DNA of 64,000 nt from GCA-2683825 sp965662355. GTDB taxonomy: Bacteria > Planctomycetota > UBA1135 > GCA-002686595. Every line of letters starts with the position of its first letter. The first letter of the stretch is position 1. This document shows, piece after piece, positions 18,224 through 27,025 of this stretch. The position numbers and the translations under genes are program-made. The notes under the pieces were generated by a model. The model was not told the DNA's origin, ran no database searches, and saw only the letters and a program-made list of their open reading frames with translations. The stretch lies in assembly GCA_965662355.1 (NCBI GenBank), contig CBFIHP010000002.1:248001-312000 (forward strand). Reading direction: 5' to 3'.

Positions 18224-18237
18224 GTTCCAAGTGGAAC
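18224..18237. promoter_or_regulatory. 14-bp inverted repeat in a divergent intergenic region
   Basis: GTTCCAAGTGGAAC is a perfect inverted repeat (GTTCCA, 2-base centre, TGGAAC). It lies between the exporter operon (leftward) and the PuuD-like gene (rightward), 102 bases before the latter. The position and symmetry suggest an operator for a dimeric regulator, but a single copy gives no proof. On the minus strand a TTGACC hexamer lies just downstream of it. No regulator gene is adjacent. Confidence 0.25.
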
Positions 18238-18325
18238 CGGGTCCGTCTTCTATCGACTCTGCTGGAGCGGACTACGATTGGGGCGCGGGGATCTTTCCAC
18301 GTTGTGCAAAGGATAGACTAGGAGC

Positions 18326-19042
18326 ATGGTGCTTCCCCGTATCGGTCTGCCGACCTACTCCCGCCGGGAGGACGAAAAAGACCGTTTCACGCTCTATGCG
18401 CAGTACGTCGACGGCGTGCGGCGGGCCGGGGGCCTGCCCCTGCTCATTCCGCCGGGAGCCCTCGATGGGGCCGAAACCGAGGAGCTCCTGGACCTGGTGG
18501 ACGGGTGGGTGCTGACCGGTGGGGGGGATGTCGATCCCGCGTTGTACCGGGCCGAGCGTCACCCGAAGATCTACGACACCCATCCAGAGCGCGATGAAAG
18601 CGAGCTGGGCCTGATCCGCGCCATTCTCGAACGCGGTACTCCGGCTCTCTGCATTTGCCGCGGGATGCAACTTCTCAACGTGGCCCTCGGGGGAGACCTG
18701 ATCCAGCACCTCGCCGACGAGGACGAAACCGATGGCCTCGTGCATCGCGCCCTGCCGCGCAAACCGTTGCGACACGCGGTCTCCGTGGTCCCCGGATCCC
18801 GTCTGGCCGAGCAACTGGCGCAGACCGAGCTCGAGCCCCTGTCCTGGCACCACCAGGCACTGGGAGAGATCGCCCCTGGCTTCGATGTCGTGGCGCGCGC
18901 CCCCGACGGCGTCGTCGAGGCCATCGAGTCGGTCGGCCACCCCAACCTGATCTGCGTGCAATGGCATCCGGAACTGTCGTGCGCCGACGAGCCGGAGCAG
19001 CAGCGCCTGTTCGATGCGCTGGTCAGTATGTGTCGGCGCTGA
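18326..19042 (+). CDS. Class I glutamine amidotransferase of the PuuD/peptidase C26 family
   Basis: 238 residues. The triad of class I GATase-like hydrolases is visible: nucleophile Cys at about residue 111 in ALCICRGMQLLN, then His and Glu in VQWHPELS (about 212-215). LTGGGDVDPALY is the oxyanion-strand motif of the PuuD/C26 group. These enzymes hydrolyse gamma-glutamyl amides such as gamma-glutamyl-GABA. In the absence of other puu genes the substrate is open; a general gamma-glutamyl hydrolase is the safest call. AGGAG lies one base before the ATG. A GTG directly after that ATG would have better spacing and would change the protein by a single residue. Stands alone, divergent from the exporter operon. 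Confidence 0.87.
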   Translation: MVLPRIGLPTYSRREDEKDRFTLYAQYVDGVRRAGGLPLLIPPGALDGAETEELLDLVDGWVLTGGGDVDPALYRAERHPKIYDTHPERDESELGLIRAILERGTPALCICRGMQLLNVALGGDLIQHLADEDETDGLVHRALPRKPLRHAVSVVPGSRLAEQLAQTELEPLSWHHQALGEIAPGFDVVARAPDGVVEAIESVGHPNLICVQWHPELSCADEPEQQRLFDALVSMCRR

Positions 19043-19077
19043 TCGGCGCTGGTTTGGCCTGGGTCCGGATAGCTTCC

Positions 19078-19644
19078 CTAGCCACGGCCTGTGAGTCCGA
19101 GCTCTTCCGCGTGGGAGCTCAGTGCGTCGATCAGAAACTGGATGTGCTCGCCGAGATCGACGCCTAGAAGCTCCGCTCCCGTGTGCACCTCATGGCGCTC
19201 GACCTTGGCGGCGAAGTGCTTGTCCTTGAGTTTCTTCTTCACGCTCTTCGGTTGCAACGTGGAGATGCCCTCGGGGCGCACGAGACAGCAGGCGCCGATG
19301 AAGCCGGTCAGCTCGTCGCAAGCGAGCAGTGCCCTGTCGAGCACGTTCTCATAGGGGACACCCCACTTCGTGTAGTGGGCCGAGATCGCGTGGGCGACGT
19401 CTTTCTCGCCTCTCTCCTCCAGCCACGCGACGATGCGCTTGGGATGTTCCTCGGGCCACGCGTCGTAGTCCGCGTCGTGCAGCATGCCGGCGAGGGCGAA
19501 GCGGTGTTCGTCCGCCTCACCCTCTCCGTATTTGTGTGCCGCCGCGCGCATCGCGATCTCGACCGAGCGCGCGTGGCGGCGCAGCGCTTCGGAGGGAGTC
19601 CACTCGCACAGGAGCTCCCAGGCCTCTTCTCGGGAAAGCGTCAC
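19078..19644 (-). CDS. HD-domain hydrolase-like protein
   Basis: About 188 residues from the GTG at 19644, which gives the natural beginning TLSREEAWELLCEW. Upstream residues in the frame are antisense of the glutamine synthetase and not protein-like. Metal ligands of the HD fold are seen: His in LRRHARSVEIAM, the HD pair in LAGMLHDADYDAWPEEH, and later His/Asp in HAISAHYT and LLACDELTGFI. This resembles small HDIG-type phosphohydrolases used on nucleotides or unknown phosphoesters. It starts 30 bases after the glutamine synthetase stop and is probably co-transcribed with it; no functional link is evident. Substrate unknown. Confidence 0.8.
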   Translation of the reverse strand: MTLSREEAWELLCEWTPSEALRRHARSVEIAMRAAAHKYGEGEADEHRFALAGMLHDADYDAWPEEHPKRIVAWLEERGEKDVAHAISAHYTKWGVPYENVLDRALLACDELTGFIGACCLVRPEGISTLQPKSVKKKLKDKHFAAKVERHEVHTGAELLGVDLGEHIQFLIDALSSHAEELGLTGRG

Positions 19645-19673
19645 GGGCTCGGTGTCTCTAGTAGAGGTCTCTA

Positions 19674-21866
19674 TTAGTGGAGGAAGAGGAGCTCGTGGTA
19701 CTTGGGCAAGGACCACAGCGTGTCGTCGACCAGGCCCTCGAGGTGATCGGCGTGGGTCCGCACCTGCTCCATGGCGGGGAGCACCTGGTCGCGCGCGATC
19801 TTGGCGCCCACGGTCGGTTCGCCGTCCTGTTCCTCGCAATGGCGATGGCGTTCTTTCAGCGAGCGCAGGCCGGCGCGCATGCGGTTGATCGTATCGCCGA
19901 TATCGATCAAGAGCTTCTCCTGCTCGCCGAGATCCATGGCAGCCGACGCGGCGCGGGCGGCGTTGATCGAATCGGCGATGCGTTTTTGATACTCGATGGC
20001 TGCGGGCAAGATCGACGTGGATGCGAGCTGCAGAGTCGCCATGGCCTCCACGTTGATGCGGTGTACGTAGCTGGCGAAGAACACGTTGGAGCGCGACATC
20101 GTCTCGCGCCGATTGAGCACGCCGTAGCGCTCGAACAGCTTGATGTTCTTTTCGGCCGCGAAATGGGCCAGGGCGTCCGGTGTGCTGCGCAGGTTGGTCA
20201 GTCCGCGGCGTTCCGCTTCACGGGTCCATTCGCCGGCGTAGTTGTCGCCACTGAAGAGCACGCGCTGGTGGGCCTTCAGGGTCTCCTGGACCAGCTCCTG
20301 GACGATCTGGCGCGTTGCGGTCGAGGGGTTGGCGCGCTGGCGTTCCTCGATGTTGTCCGAGAGGTAGTCCATCGACTCCGCCACGATGGTGTTGAAGACA
20401 ATGTTGGGGTAGGCGATGGTCTGGCTGGCACCGGCGGTCCGCAGCTCGAACTTGTCGCCGGTGAAGGCCAGGGGCGAGGTGCGGTTGCGATCGCTCGTGT
20501 CCTTCGGCAACGGCGGCAGCGTCGAGACGCCCAGTTGCAGGTGTCCGCGATCGTGGGAGCGGGCGCTGCTGCCCTGACAGAAGGCCTCGACGATTTCCTC
20601 GAGTTCCGAGCCGAGGGAGATCGAGATGATCGCCGGGGGCGCTTCGTTGGCACCGAGGCGGTGGTCGTTGCCGGCGGAAGCGATCGAGGCTCGAAGCAGG
20701 TCTTGGTGCAGGTCAACGGCGCGGATGATGGCCGTCAACAGCAAGAAGAAGCGCATGTTCTCGTGGGGCGTATGCCCCGGATCGAGCAGGTTCTGGTCGT
20801 TTTCGTCGGCGAGCGACCAGTTGTTGTGCTTGCCGCTGCCGTTCACGCCGGCGAAGGGCTTCTCGTGTAGAAGGCAGGCCAGGCCATGGCGTTCCGCGAC
20901 GGTCTCGAGCAGCTCCATCAGGAGCATGTTGTGGTCGGTCGCGAGCTGGACCTTCTCGTAGCGCGGCGCCATCTCGTACTGGTGCGGCGCGACCTCATTG
21001 TGTCGCGTACGGAGCGGAACACCCAGCTGCCAGGACTCGCGCTCGAGGTCCATCATGAAGTTGAGGATGCGCTCGGGCGTGGTGGCGAAGTAGTGATCCT
21101 CGAGCTCCTGCCCCTTGGCGGGGCGGGCGCCGAAGAGCGTGCGACCGCACATCAACAGATCGGGGCGCAGGTTGAAGAGCTCGCGGTCGATCAGGAAGTA
21201 TTCCTGTTCGGCTCCGAGGGTGGCGTGCACGCGCTCGCAGGTCTCGTCGATCAACGAGAGCAGCCTGCGGGCGCTTTTGTCGAGGGACTCGCACGAGCGC
21301 AGGAGCGGTGTCTTCGTGTCGAGCGCTTCACCGGTCCAGGAGCAAAAGGCCGTGGGGATGCACAGGGTCAGCCCGGAAGAGCTCTTGCGCAGAAAGGCCG
21401 GGGAGGTCGGATCCCAGGCCGTGTAGCCACGGGCCTCGAACGTGGCTCGGATTCCACCGGAGGGGAACGACGAGGCGTCGGGCTCTCCTTTGATGAGCTC
21501 CTTGCCCGAGAAAGCGTGGATCGCGCCACCTTCGTCCACGGGATTCAGGAAGGAGTCGTGCTTCTCCGCGGTGAGGCCCGTCATGGGCTGGAACCAGTGC
21601 GTGAAGTGTGTCGAGCCCTGCTCGACGGCCCAGTCCTTCATGGCATTGGCCACGGCGTCCGCGTGCTTGGGATCGAGCTCGGCGCCTTTTTCGATGGTGT
21701 GCCGCAGGGCCTGATAGACCTCGGGTGTCAAGCGCTTGCGCTGCACCGCATCGTTGAAGACCAACGAGCCGAAGATCTCCGTCAGCGGGCGGTGGGTGGT
21801 GGGTACGCTTTCGGGGCGGGGTCCGGCAAACGTTCGCAGTGCGTGATGACGCGGGGTGTGGGCCAT
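19674..21866 (-). CDS. glnN: Type III glutamine synthetase (GlnN)
   Basis: 730 residues, matching the length of type III glutamine synthetases (about 700-730), far longer than GlnA. Catalyses ATP-dependent amidation of glutamate, the main ammonium-assimilating step. Type III features: the N-terminal FGSLVFNDAVQRKRL, THWFQPMTGLTAEKHDSF, then the catalytic core with GAEQEYFLIDRELF, KPFAGVNGSGKHNNWSLA (ATP/ammonium region) and DRNRTSPLAFTGDKFELRTAGAS. The ATG at 21866 was chosen because MAHTPRHHALRTFAG fits the family; the open frame extends to 21962 without good protein character. It is divergent from thiC. A GGAGATCTCC palindrome (21944-21953) next to a run of eight G lies 78 bases upstream and could be an operator. 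Confidence 0.93.
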   Translation of the reverse strand: MAHTPRHHALRTFAGPRPESVPTTHRPLTEIFGSLVFNDAVQRKRLTPEVYQALRHTIEKGAELDPKHADAVANAMKDWAVEQGSTHFTHWFQPMTGLTAEKHDSFLNPVDEGGAIHAFSGKELIKGEPDASSFPSGGIRATFEARGYTAWDPTSPAFLRKSSSGLTLCIPTAFCSWTGEALDTKTPLLRSCESLDKSARRLLSLIDETCERVHATLGAEQEYFLIDRELFNLRPDLLMCGRTLFGARPAKGQELEDHYFATTPERILNFMMDLERESWQLGVPLRTRHNEVAPHQYEMAPRYEKVQLATDHNMLLMELLETVAERHGLACLLHEKPFAGVNGSGKHNNWSLADENDQNLLDPGHTPHENMRFFLLLTAIIRAVDLHQDLLRASIASAGNDHRLGANEAPPAIISISLGSELEEIVEAFCQGSSARSHDRGHLQLGVSTLPPLPKDTSDRNRTSPLAFTGDKFELRTAGASQTIAYPNIVFNTIVAESMDYLSDNIEERQRANPSTATRQIVQELVQETLKAHQRVLFSGDNYAGEWTREAERRGLTNLRSTPDALAHFAAEKNIKLFERYGVLNRRETMSRSNVFFASYVHRINVEAMATLQLASTSILPAAIEYQKRIADSINAARAASAAMDLGEQEKLLIDIGDTINRMRAGLRSLKERHRHCEEQDGEPTVGAKIARDQVLPAMEQVRTHADHLEGLVDDTLWSLPKYHELLFLH

Positions 21867-22153
21867 GGGTCGAGAGCATTCAGGGGCAGAGGTGGATTCA
21901 TGGAGGCTACTTCCCTCGCGCACCGGATCAATAGAGCGGGGGGGGAGATCTCCAGTAACCACTCAATCTGCTGGCAATCTCGTGACTTTCTTTTCGCATT
22001 CTCGGTGGGGGCTCGGCTCCGAAGCTGCGAGTCGGACCGTCCGCCCGCTTTGTCGGCCGGGCCGGAAGGCCTACAATCGCCGCGCCCCGTCCCCAGGCAC
22101 CGTACCCGGGCCTGTCGAACGCAGGTCTGAACCCGCCTCCGGCGAACAACACC

Positions 22154-23788
22154 ATGACGCAAGACTCCACCGTCTCCGCAACGGCCAAAGACGCCTTTCC
22201 GAGCTCCCACAAGGCCTACGCCGAGTTCGAACACCAGGGCTTCCAAATGCGCGTTCCCAAACGGCGAATCCACCTATCGAACGGTGAGCCGGCGCTCGAC
22301 GTCTACGACACCTCCGGGCCCGAGGGCTACGCCCCCACCGAGGGGCTGCCCAAGCTGCGCCAGCCCTGGATCGACGCTCGCCTGAGGGACCCCGCTAGCA
22401 CGGGCAACCACTCGCAGATGCACTATGCGCGACGTGGGGTCGTAACTGCTGAGATGGCCTATGTCGCCGAGCGGGAAGGCGTGCAGGCCGAGTTCGTGCG
22501 CTCCGAGATCGCGCGCGGTCGTGCGGTCCTCCCGGCCAACATCAGACACCCCGAGATCGAGCCCATGATCATCGGGCGGAACTTCCTCGTGAAGATCAAC
22601 TCGAACATCGGCAACTCGGTCGTGCGCTCCTCGATCGAAGAGGAGGTCGAGAAGCTCCGCTGGTCCACCCGCTGGGGCGCGGACACGGTCATGGACCTTT
22701 CGACCGGCGCCGACATTCACGCCACCCGCGAGTCGATCCTGCGCAATTCTCCGGTTCCGATCGGCACCGTCCCTATCTATCAGGCCCTTGAGAAGGTGGG
22801 CGGCAAGATCGAGGACCTGAGCATCGACGTGTTCCTCGAGACCATCGAGGAGCAATGCGAGCAGGGCGTCGATTACTTCACGATTCACGCCGGCGTGCTC
22901 CTGCGCTACGTGCCGCTGACGCGCGAGCGTGTCACGGGGATCGTCTCACGAGGTGGGTCGATACTTGCCAAGTGGTGCCTGGCCCACCACGAGGAGAACT
23001 TCCTCTACACGAACTTCGATCGCCTGTGCGAGCTGATGAAGCGCTACGACGTCGCCTTCAGCCTCGGCGACGGCCTGCGTCCGGGCTGCATCGCCGATGC
23101 CAACGACGAAGCCCAGTTCGCCGAGCTCGACACCCTGGGCGAATTGACACGCCGCGCCTGGGAGCAGGATGTGCAGGTCATGATCGAGGGCCCCGGCCAC
23201 GTGCCGATGCACCAGATCCGCGAAAACGTCGAGCGCCAGATGCGCGTCTGCGACGAGGCTCCCTTCTACACCCTGGGCCCGCTGACGACGGACATCGCTC
23301 CCGGCTACGACCACATCACGTCCGCCATCGGGGCCGCGATGATCGGCTGGTACGGCACGGCCATGCTGTGCTACGTCACGCCGAAGGAGCACCTCGGGCT
23401 TCCGGACAAGAAAGACGTCAAGGACGGTGTGATCGCCTACAAGATCGCCGCCCACGCGGCGGATCTGGCGAAGGGCCATCCGGGGGCCCGGGCCTGGGAC
23501 GACGCGCTTTCGAAGGCGCGCTTCGAGTTCCGCTGGGAAGACCAGTTCAACCTGTCCCTGGATCCCCAAACCGCCCGCGACTTCCACGATATGGAGTTGC
23601 CCGCGGACGGAGCGAAGACCGCCCATTTCTGCTCCATGTGCGGACCCCAGTTCTGCTCCATGCGAATCTCGGAGGAGGTGCGGGAGTACGCGCGCAAGCA
23701 GGGGGTTTCCGAAGCGGAGGCGGTCAAGAAGGGATTTGCGGAGAAGAGCGAGGAGTTCGCGGAGAGCGGGGGAGAGATCTACACGTAG
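22154..23788 (+). CDS. thiC: Phosphomethylpyrimidine synthase ThiC
   Basis: 544 residues. Radical-SAM enzyme that rearranges 5-aminoimidazole ribotide into hydroxymethylpyrimidine phosphate, the pyrimidine half of thiamin. Family landmarks: MHYARRGVVTAEMAYVA, NIRHPEIEPMIIGRNFLVKINSNIGNS, STGADIHATRESILRNSPVPIGTVPIYQAL, IEGPGHVPMHQIREN and LTTDIAPGYDHITSAIGAA. The C-terminal CX2CX4C cluster motif is at Cys493, Cys496 and Cys501. Length is somewhat short compared with gamma-proteobacterial ThiC because the N-terminal domain is compact. I looked for a TPP riboswitch in the 287 bases upstream and did not find its conserved core. Its 3' end overlaps the convergent oxidoreductase gene by 65 bases. 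Confidence 0.96.
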   Translation: MTQDSTVSATAKDAFPSSHKAYAEFEHQGFQMRVPKRRIHLSNGEPALDVYDTSGPEGYAPTEGLPKLRQPWIDARLRDPASTGNHSQMHYARRGVVTAEMAYVAEREGVQAEFVRSEIARGRAVLPANIRHPEIEPMIIGRNFLVKINSNIGNSVVRSSIEEEVEKLRWSTRWGADTVMDLSTGADIHATRESILRNSPVPIGTVPIYQALEKVGGKIEDLSIDVFLETIEEQCEQGVDYFTIHAGVLLRYVPLTRERVTGIVSRGGSILAKWCLAHHEENFLYTNFDRLCELMKRYDVAFSLGDGLRPGCIADANDEAQFAELDTLGELTRRAWEQDVQVMIEGPGHVPMHQIRENVERQMRVCDEAPFYTLGPLTTDIAPGYDHITSAIGAAMIGWYGTAMLCYVTPKEHLGLPDKKDVKDGVIAYKIAAHAADLAKGHPGARAWDDALSKARFEFRWEDQFNLSLDPQTARDFHDMELPADGAKTAHFCSMCGPQFCSMRISEEVREYARKQGVSEAEAVKKGFAEKSEEFAESGGEIYT

Positions 23789-24845
23789 TCCCCATTCCTT
23801 CGGCGACCCGCCGTCCGATCTCCAGGCCACAGCTCATCCCGTGGCCGCCGAGGCCCGCGGCCCAGTGGAGCCCGGCGACATCCGGATCCGGGCCCACCTG
23901 GAAGCGACCCTCCGAAGTCAGTGTGCGGATGCCGCTCCACACCTGAGCGATCTTCACGTCTCCCATTCCGGAGAGCTCGCGTCGCGCGCGCTCCAGCAGG
24001 CGGCCTGCCATCCCCGGATCCACCTCGAGGGCATCGGGGTCGACATCCTCCTCGTCGCAGAGGCACACGAGCGCACCTCCGCTTTTCGGTCGGTGGTAAA
24101 AGCCGCCGGCTTCGGTCCAGACCACCGGGCTCTGGCGCTCCAGCGCGACGGGGCTCGTCAGCGCCAGGTGCCGTCGGGTGGGACGCAACCGCACCCGGGA
24201 ACCCGCCGGCGCTCCGAGCCGCGCGGCCCAGGCACCCGCGGCCAGGACGATCGACGTGCTGGGGATACGCGTGCCGTCTTTCAGTTCGCAACCCGTGACA
24301 CCACCCTCGTGCGTGAGAAGCCTCGCAACGGCGCTCCCGGTACGGATCTCGACACCGAGCTGTTGCGCATTTCGCGCTAGCGCGTCGATGAGACGGCGGA
24401 TGGCGATCTTGCCGTCGCGAGGACACCAGAGGGCGACCTCGAAGGGCGAGCGCACGTTCGGTGCGAGCACGCGCACCTCGTCGGTCGTGACCTCGCGCAG
24501 CCCCTCCCCACGCAGAAGGTCCCGGTCGGGGGCCTCTTCGAGGATCGTCCGCCACGTCGCCTTGCGCTCGGCATCGCCCAGGAGCAGGACTCCGATGGGC
24601 TCGACGAACGATTCGCCGAAGCCGGCGGGCGGGGTGCGCATGAACTTGGCGCTGGCCCGCGCGAGCTCGCGCGTCTCAAGATCCGTTCCGAAGGTTCGCA
24701 GGATGCCGGCGTTCTGGGCGCTGGCCTCGCTTCCGAGCTGGGTGCCGCGCTCCAGCAACACGACCTGCGCCGTACCACGGCATCCCAGATGGTATGCCGT
24801 GGCCAGACCGGCGATGCCGCCTCCAATGACGAGCTGGATGGACAT
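23724..24845 (-). CDS. FAD-dependent amine/glycine oxidase (DAO family, ThiO-like)
   Basis: 373 residues. The N-terminal Rossmann FAD site is GGGIAGLATAYHL, followed by LLERGTQLGSEASAQNAGI. The C-terminal FAD/substrate part contains IRTLTSEGRFQVGPDPDVAGLHWAAGLGGHGMS, the standard DAO ending. DAO enzymes oxidise secondary or primary amines of small amino acids. Because thiC is adjacent and convergent, a ThiO (glycine oxidase) role supplying dehydroglycine for thiazole is attractive, but no thiG/thiS is in view, so sarcosine- or D-amino-acid oxidase activity is equally possible. The last 22 residues (Ser, Pro and Arg rich) are encoded antisense to the thiC 3' end and are likely a dispensable tail. 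39 bases separate it from the DUF885 gene. Confidence 0.82.
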   Translation of the reverse strand: MSIQLVIGGGIAGLATAYHLGCRGTAQVVLLERGTQLGSEASAQNAGILRTFGTDLETRELARASAKFMRTPPAGFGESFVEPIGVLLLGDAERKATWRTILEEAPDRDLLRGEGLREVTTDEVRVLAPNVRSPFEVALWCPRDGKIAIRRLIDALARNAQQLGVEIRTGSAVARLLTHEGGVTGCELKDGTRIPSTSIVLAAGAWAARLGAPAGSRVRLRPTRRHLALTSPVALERQSPVVWTEAGGFYHRPKSGGALVCLCDEEDVDPDALEVDPGMAGRLLERARRELSGMGDVKIAQVWSGIRTLTSEGRFQVGPDPDVAGLHWAAGLGGHGMSCGLEIGRRVAEGMGTTCRSLPRSPRTPRSSPQIPS

Positions 24846-24884
24846 GTCTCGCGTCGTTCGGGAGTCCCTACCCGCTGCCGCCGC

Positions 24885-26867
24885 TTACTCTTCGATCCAG
24901 CGACCGATGATTCCGCGCAGGCTGGAGAGCGTGACGGCACCGTTCTCGAGGACGCGGTCGTGGAAGCTCTTGTAGTCGAAGCGCTCGCCGAGCTTGGCCC
25001 TGGCCTCGTCGCGCAGGGTCATGATCTCACGCTGGCCGATCTTGTAGGCCAGGGCTTGCCCGGGCCAGGCGATGTAGCGATCGACCTCGTTGCCGATGTT
25101 GTTCCGGGCGAGAAGCGTGTTCTCGTACATGTAGTCGATCGCCTCCTGGCGGCTCCAGCCGAAGGCGTGGATGCCCGTATCGACGACCAGACGGCACGCG
25201 CGCCAGGCATCGAAGGAAAGGACACCGAGACGATCCAGGTCGCTCGAATAGAGGCCCATCTCGTCACACAGCCGCTCCGTGTAGAGCGCCCAGCCCTCCA
25301 CGAAGGCGGTGCTGCCCGTGTGCCGGCGGAAAAGCGGCACACTGGTCAGCTCCTGGGCGATGGCGATCTGCAGGTGGTGGCCCGGGATGCCTTCGTGATA
25401 GGCGAGCACCTCTGCCTCGTAGCGCGGTCGCGTTTCCGGAGCGAAGGTGTTGATGAAATAGCGACCGGGTCGCGAGCCATCCGGAGCTGGGCGCCGGTAG
25501 TACGCGATCGTCGAGTCCTTCTCCTCGTGGGCCGCGATGCGCACGACCTGGCAGTCGGCCATGGGCAGGATGCCGAAGAACTCGTCCATCACATTCTCGG
25601 CTCTGGCCAGGGCTTCGACGGCCTTGCCCTCGACTTCGGCCCGCGATGCGAAGTGCATTTTGGGGTCGGTGCGCAGGCGCTCCTGGATCAGGGACACGTC
25701 GGACGTGCCGAACTGGCGTTGCCCGAGGACGGAGATCTCCGAGCGGACGCGGGCGACTTCCTGCAGGCCGAATTCGTGGATCGCACGCGCGTCGCATTCG
25801 AGTAGCGGGAGCGAGGTGTGGTAGTGGATCAGCTTCGGGTAGTCCGCGATGCCGTTGGGCACGTTCAGGAGCCCGGAGAACTCCTCCGAGCGTGCGCCGG
25901 GGAGGATATTCTTCTCGAGCGTCGTCTGGTAGTAGAGCAGTGCCGGATAGATAGCGTCCCGGACGGCCCCCAGGGTCGCCGAAAGGAACTCGCCGCGTTC
26001 GTCGGGGCTCAAGCGATCGTTTCTGGCGGGGATGAGGATGCGCGTCCCCTCCTCGATCTTGCTTCCGGCCTCGGCCAGGTGCGGGTTCAGCTTGCGCAGC
26101 AGCGTCTGATCGCGTGAGTCGCCGAGTTCGCGGTGGGCGACTTGGGCGACGCTTGCACCGGGTGCGAGCTCGACCCACTTGCCCTCGCCGATGGCGACCT
26201 GGACCAGGGGAGAGTCGAAGACGTCGACGGCGAGGATCTCGTCGATCTGGCGGATCACCTTCTCCACGGACTGCGCCGGAGCGACGCGTCCGCGACTCTT
26301 GCCGAGCTTCAGGTTGTTCGCCGACACGCGCAGGAACTTCGGGAAACTGCGCCAGCGCTCGATCAGCTGCCGCCGTTCACGGGCCGTCCGCACGGGCTGG
26401 ACCTGGGCCAGGTTCAGCATCTGGATGTGCGGGCCTTCGAGCGGGTCGACGTTCCAGTCCCCGAGGCGCATCTCCCCCAGGTGTGTCGCGTTGAGGAGTT
26501 TGTGCTCGAGTAGCTCGGCCGTCAGGACGTCCTCACCCCGAAGATCTCCCCGTTGGCGAATGATGTTCAGCTCGCGCTGGAAGGCCTTCAACTCGAGCAC
26601 GCGCGTCTCGCGGGCGACGGTCGAAAGCGACGGTGTCCGGCCGTGATAGCGCGGGTCACCGAGCCGTGTCGCCTGGAAGGGGTCGGCCTTCATGTCGGCT
26701 TCCCAGACCTCCTCGCAGAGCGAGCGCAGCTCTAGATCGATGACGCCCGCGCTGGCATCGTCCCAGAGGTCGAGTTCCTCGGGCGGCGGCGGGAAGACCG
26801 TCTCGCAGCCAGAGAAGGCGAGAAAAGAGAGCGAGATGACGAGGGGTGCGAAAGAGCGCTTCAGCAT
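24885..26867 (-). CDS. DUF885 putative zinc peptidase lipoprotein with LysM-like insert
   Basis: 660 residues from the ATG at 26867, chosen because it creates a lipoprotein signal (VISLSFLAFSGCE). DUF885 proteins resemble zinc metallopeptidases. Here the motif HEGIPGHH (His491 to His498) and the later FVEGWALYTERLCDEMG supply the expected His/Glu ligands. Residues about 235-281 (positions 26025-26165) form an unusual insert, GASVAQVAHRELGDS...LLRKLNPHLAEAG.KIEEGTRILIP, which looks like a LysM peptidoglycan-binding module. Exported and probably outer-membrane or surface anchored. Follows the Nudix gene by 158 bases in a leftward run. Substrate unknown. Confidence 0.85.
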   Translation of the reverse strand: MLKRSFAPLVISLSFLAFSGCETVFPPPPEELDLWDDASAGVIDLELRSLCEEVWEADMKADPFQATRLGDPRYHGRTPSLSTVARETRVLELKAFQRELNIIRQRGDLRGEDVLTAELLEHKLLNATHLGEMRLGDWNVDPLEGPHIQMLNLAQVQPVRTARERRQLIERWRSFPKFLRVSANNLKLGKSRGRVAPAQSVEKVIRQIDEILAVDVFDSPLVQVAIGEGKWVELAPGASVAQVAHRELGDSRDQTLLRKLNPHLAEAGSKIEEGTRILIPARNDRLSPDERGEFLSATLGAVRDAIYPALLYYQTTLEKNILPGARSEEFSGLLNVPNGIADYPKLIHYHTSLPLLECDARAIHEFGLQEVARVRSEISVLGQRQFGTSDVSLIQERLRTDPKMHFASRAEVEGKAVEALARAENVMDEFFGILPMADCQVVRIAAHEEKDSTIAYYRRPAPDGSRPGRYFINTFAPETRPRYEAEVLAYHEGIPGHHLQIAIAQELTSVPLFRRHTGSTAFVEGWALYTERLCDEMGLYSSDLDRLGVLSFDAWRACRLVVDTGIHAFGWSRQEAIDYMYENTLLARNNIGNEVDRYIAWPGQALAYKIGQREIMTLRDEARAKLGERFDYKSFHDRVLENGAVTLSSLRGIIGRWIEE

Positions 26868-27025
26868 GGTGTCCGTCCCGGGAGCCCGGATGGAAGGGGA
26901 GGCCTTTGCACGGGATTCTAGGGACTGAAACAGGTGCGGCAAACGTGAAGGCCAGCAAACGCGAAGTCCGTCCCGCAAAGAGCAGGCTCGGCGAAGGGAC
27001 GTGGCCCCGGGAGGCCCCACCAGGG

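Noticed and set aside
19677..20870. Plus-strand frame of 397 residues
   Set aside because: Antisense to glnN, with no motifs of its own.
21963..22153. TPP riboswitch upstream of thiC
   Set aside because: I looked for the conserved CTGAGA and CTGGATAATGCCAG-type elements and found neither. The G-rich stretch near 22002-22030 does not complete the fold.
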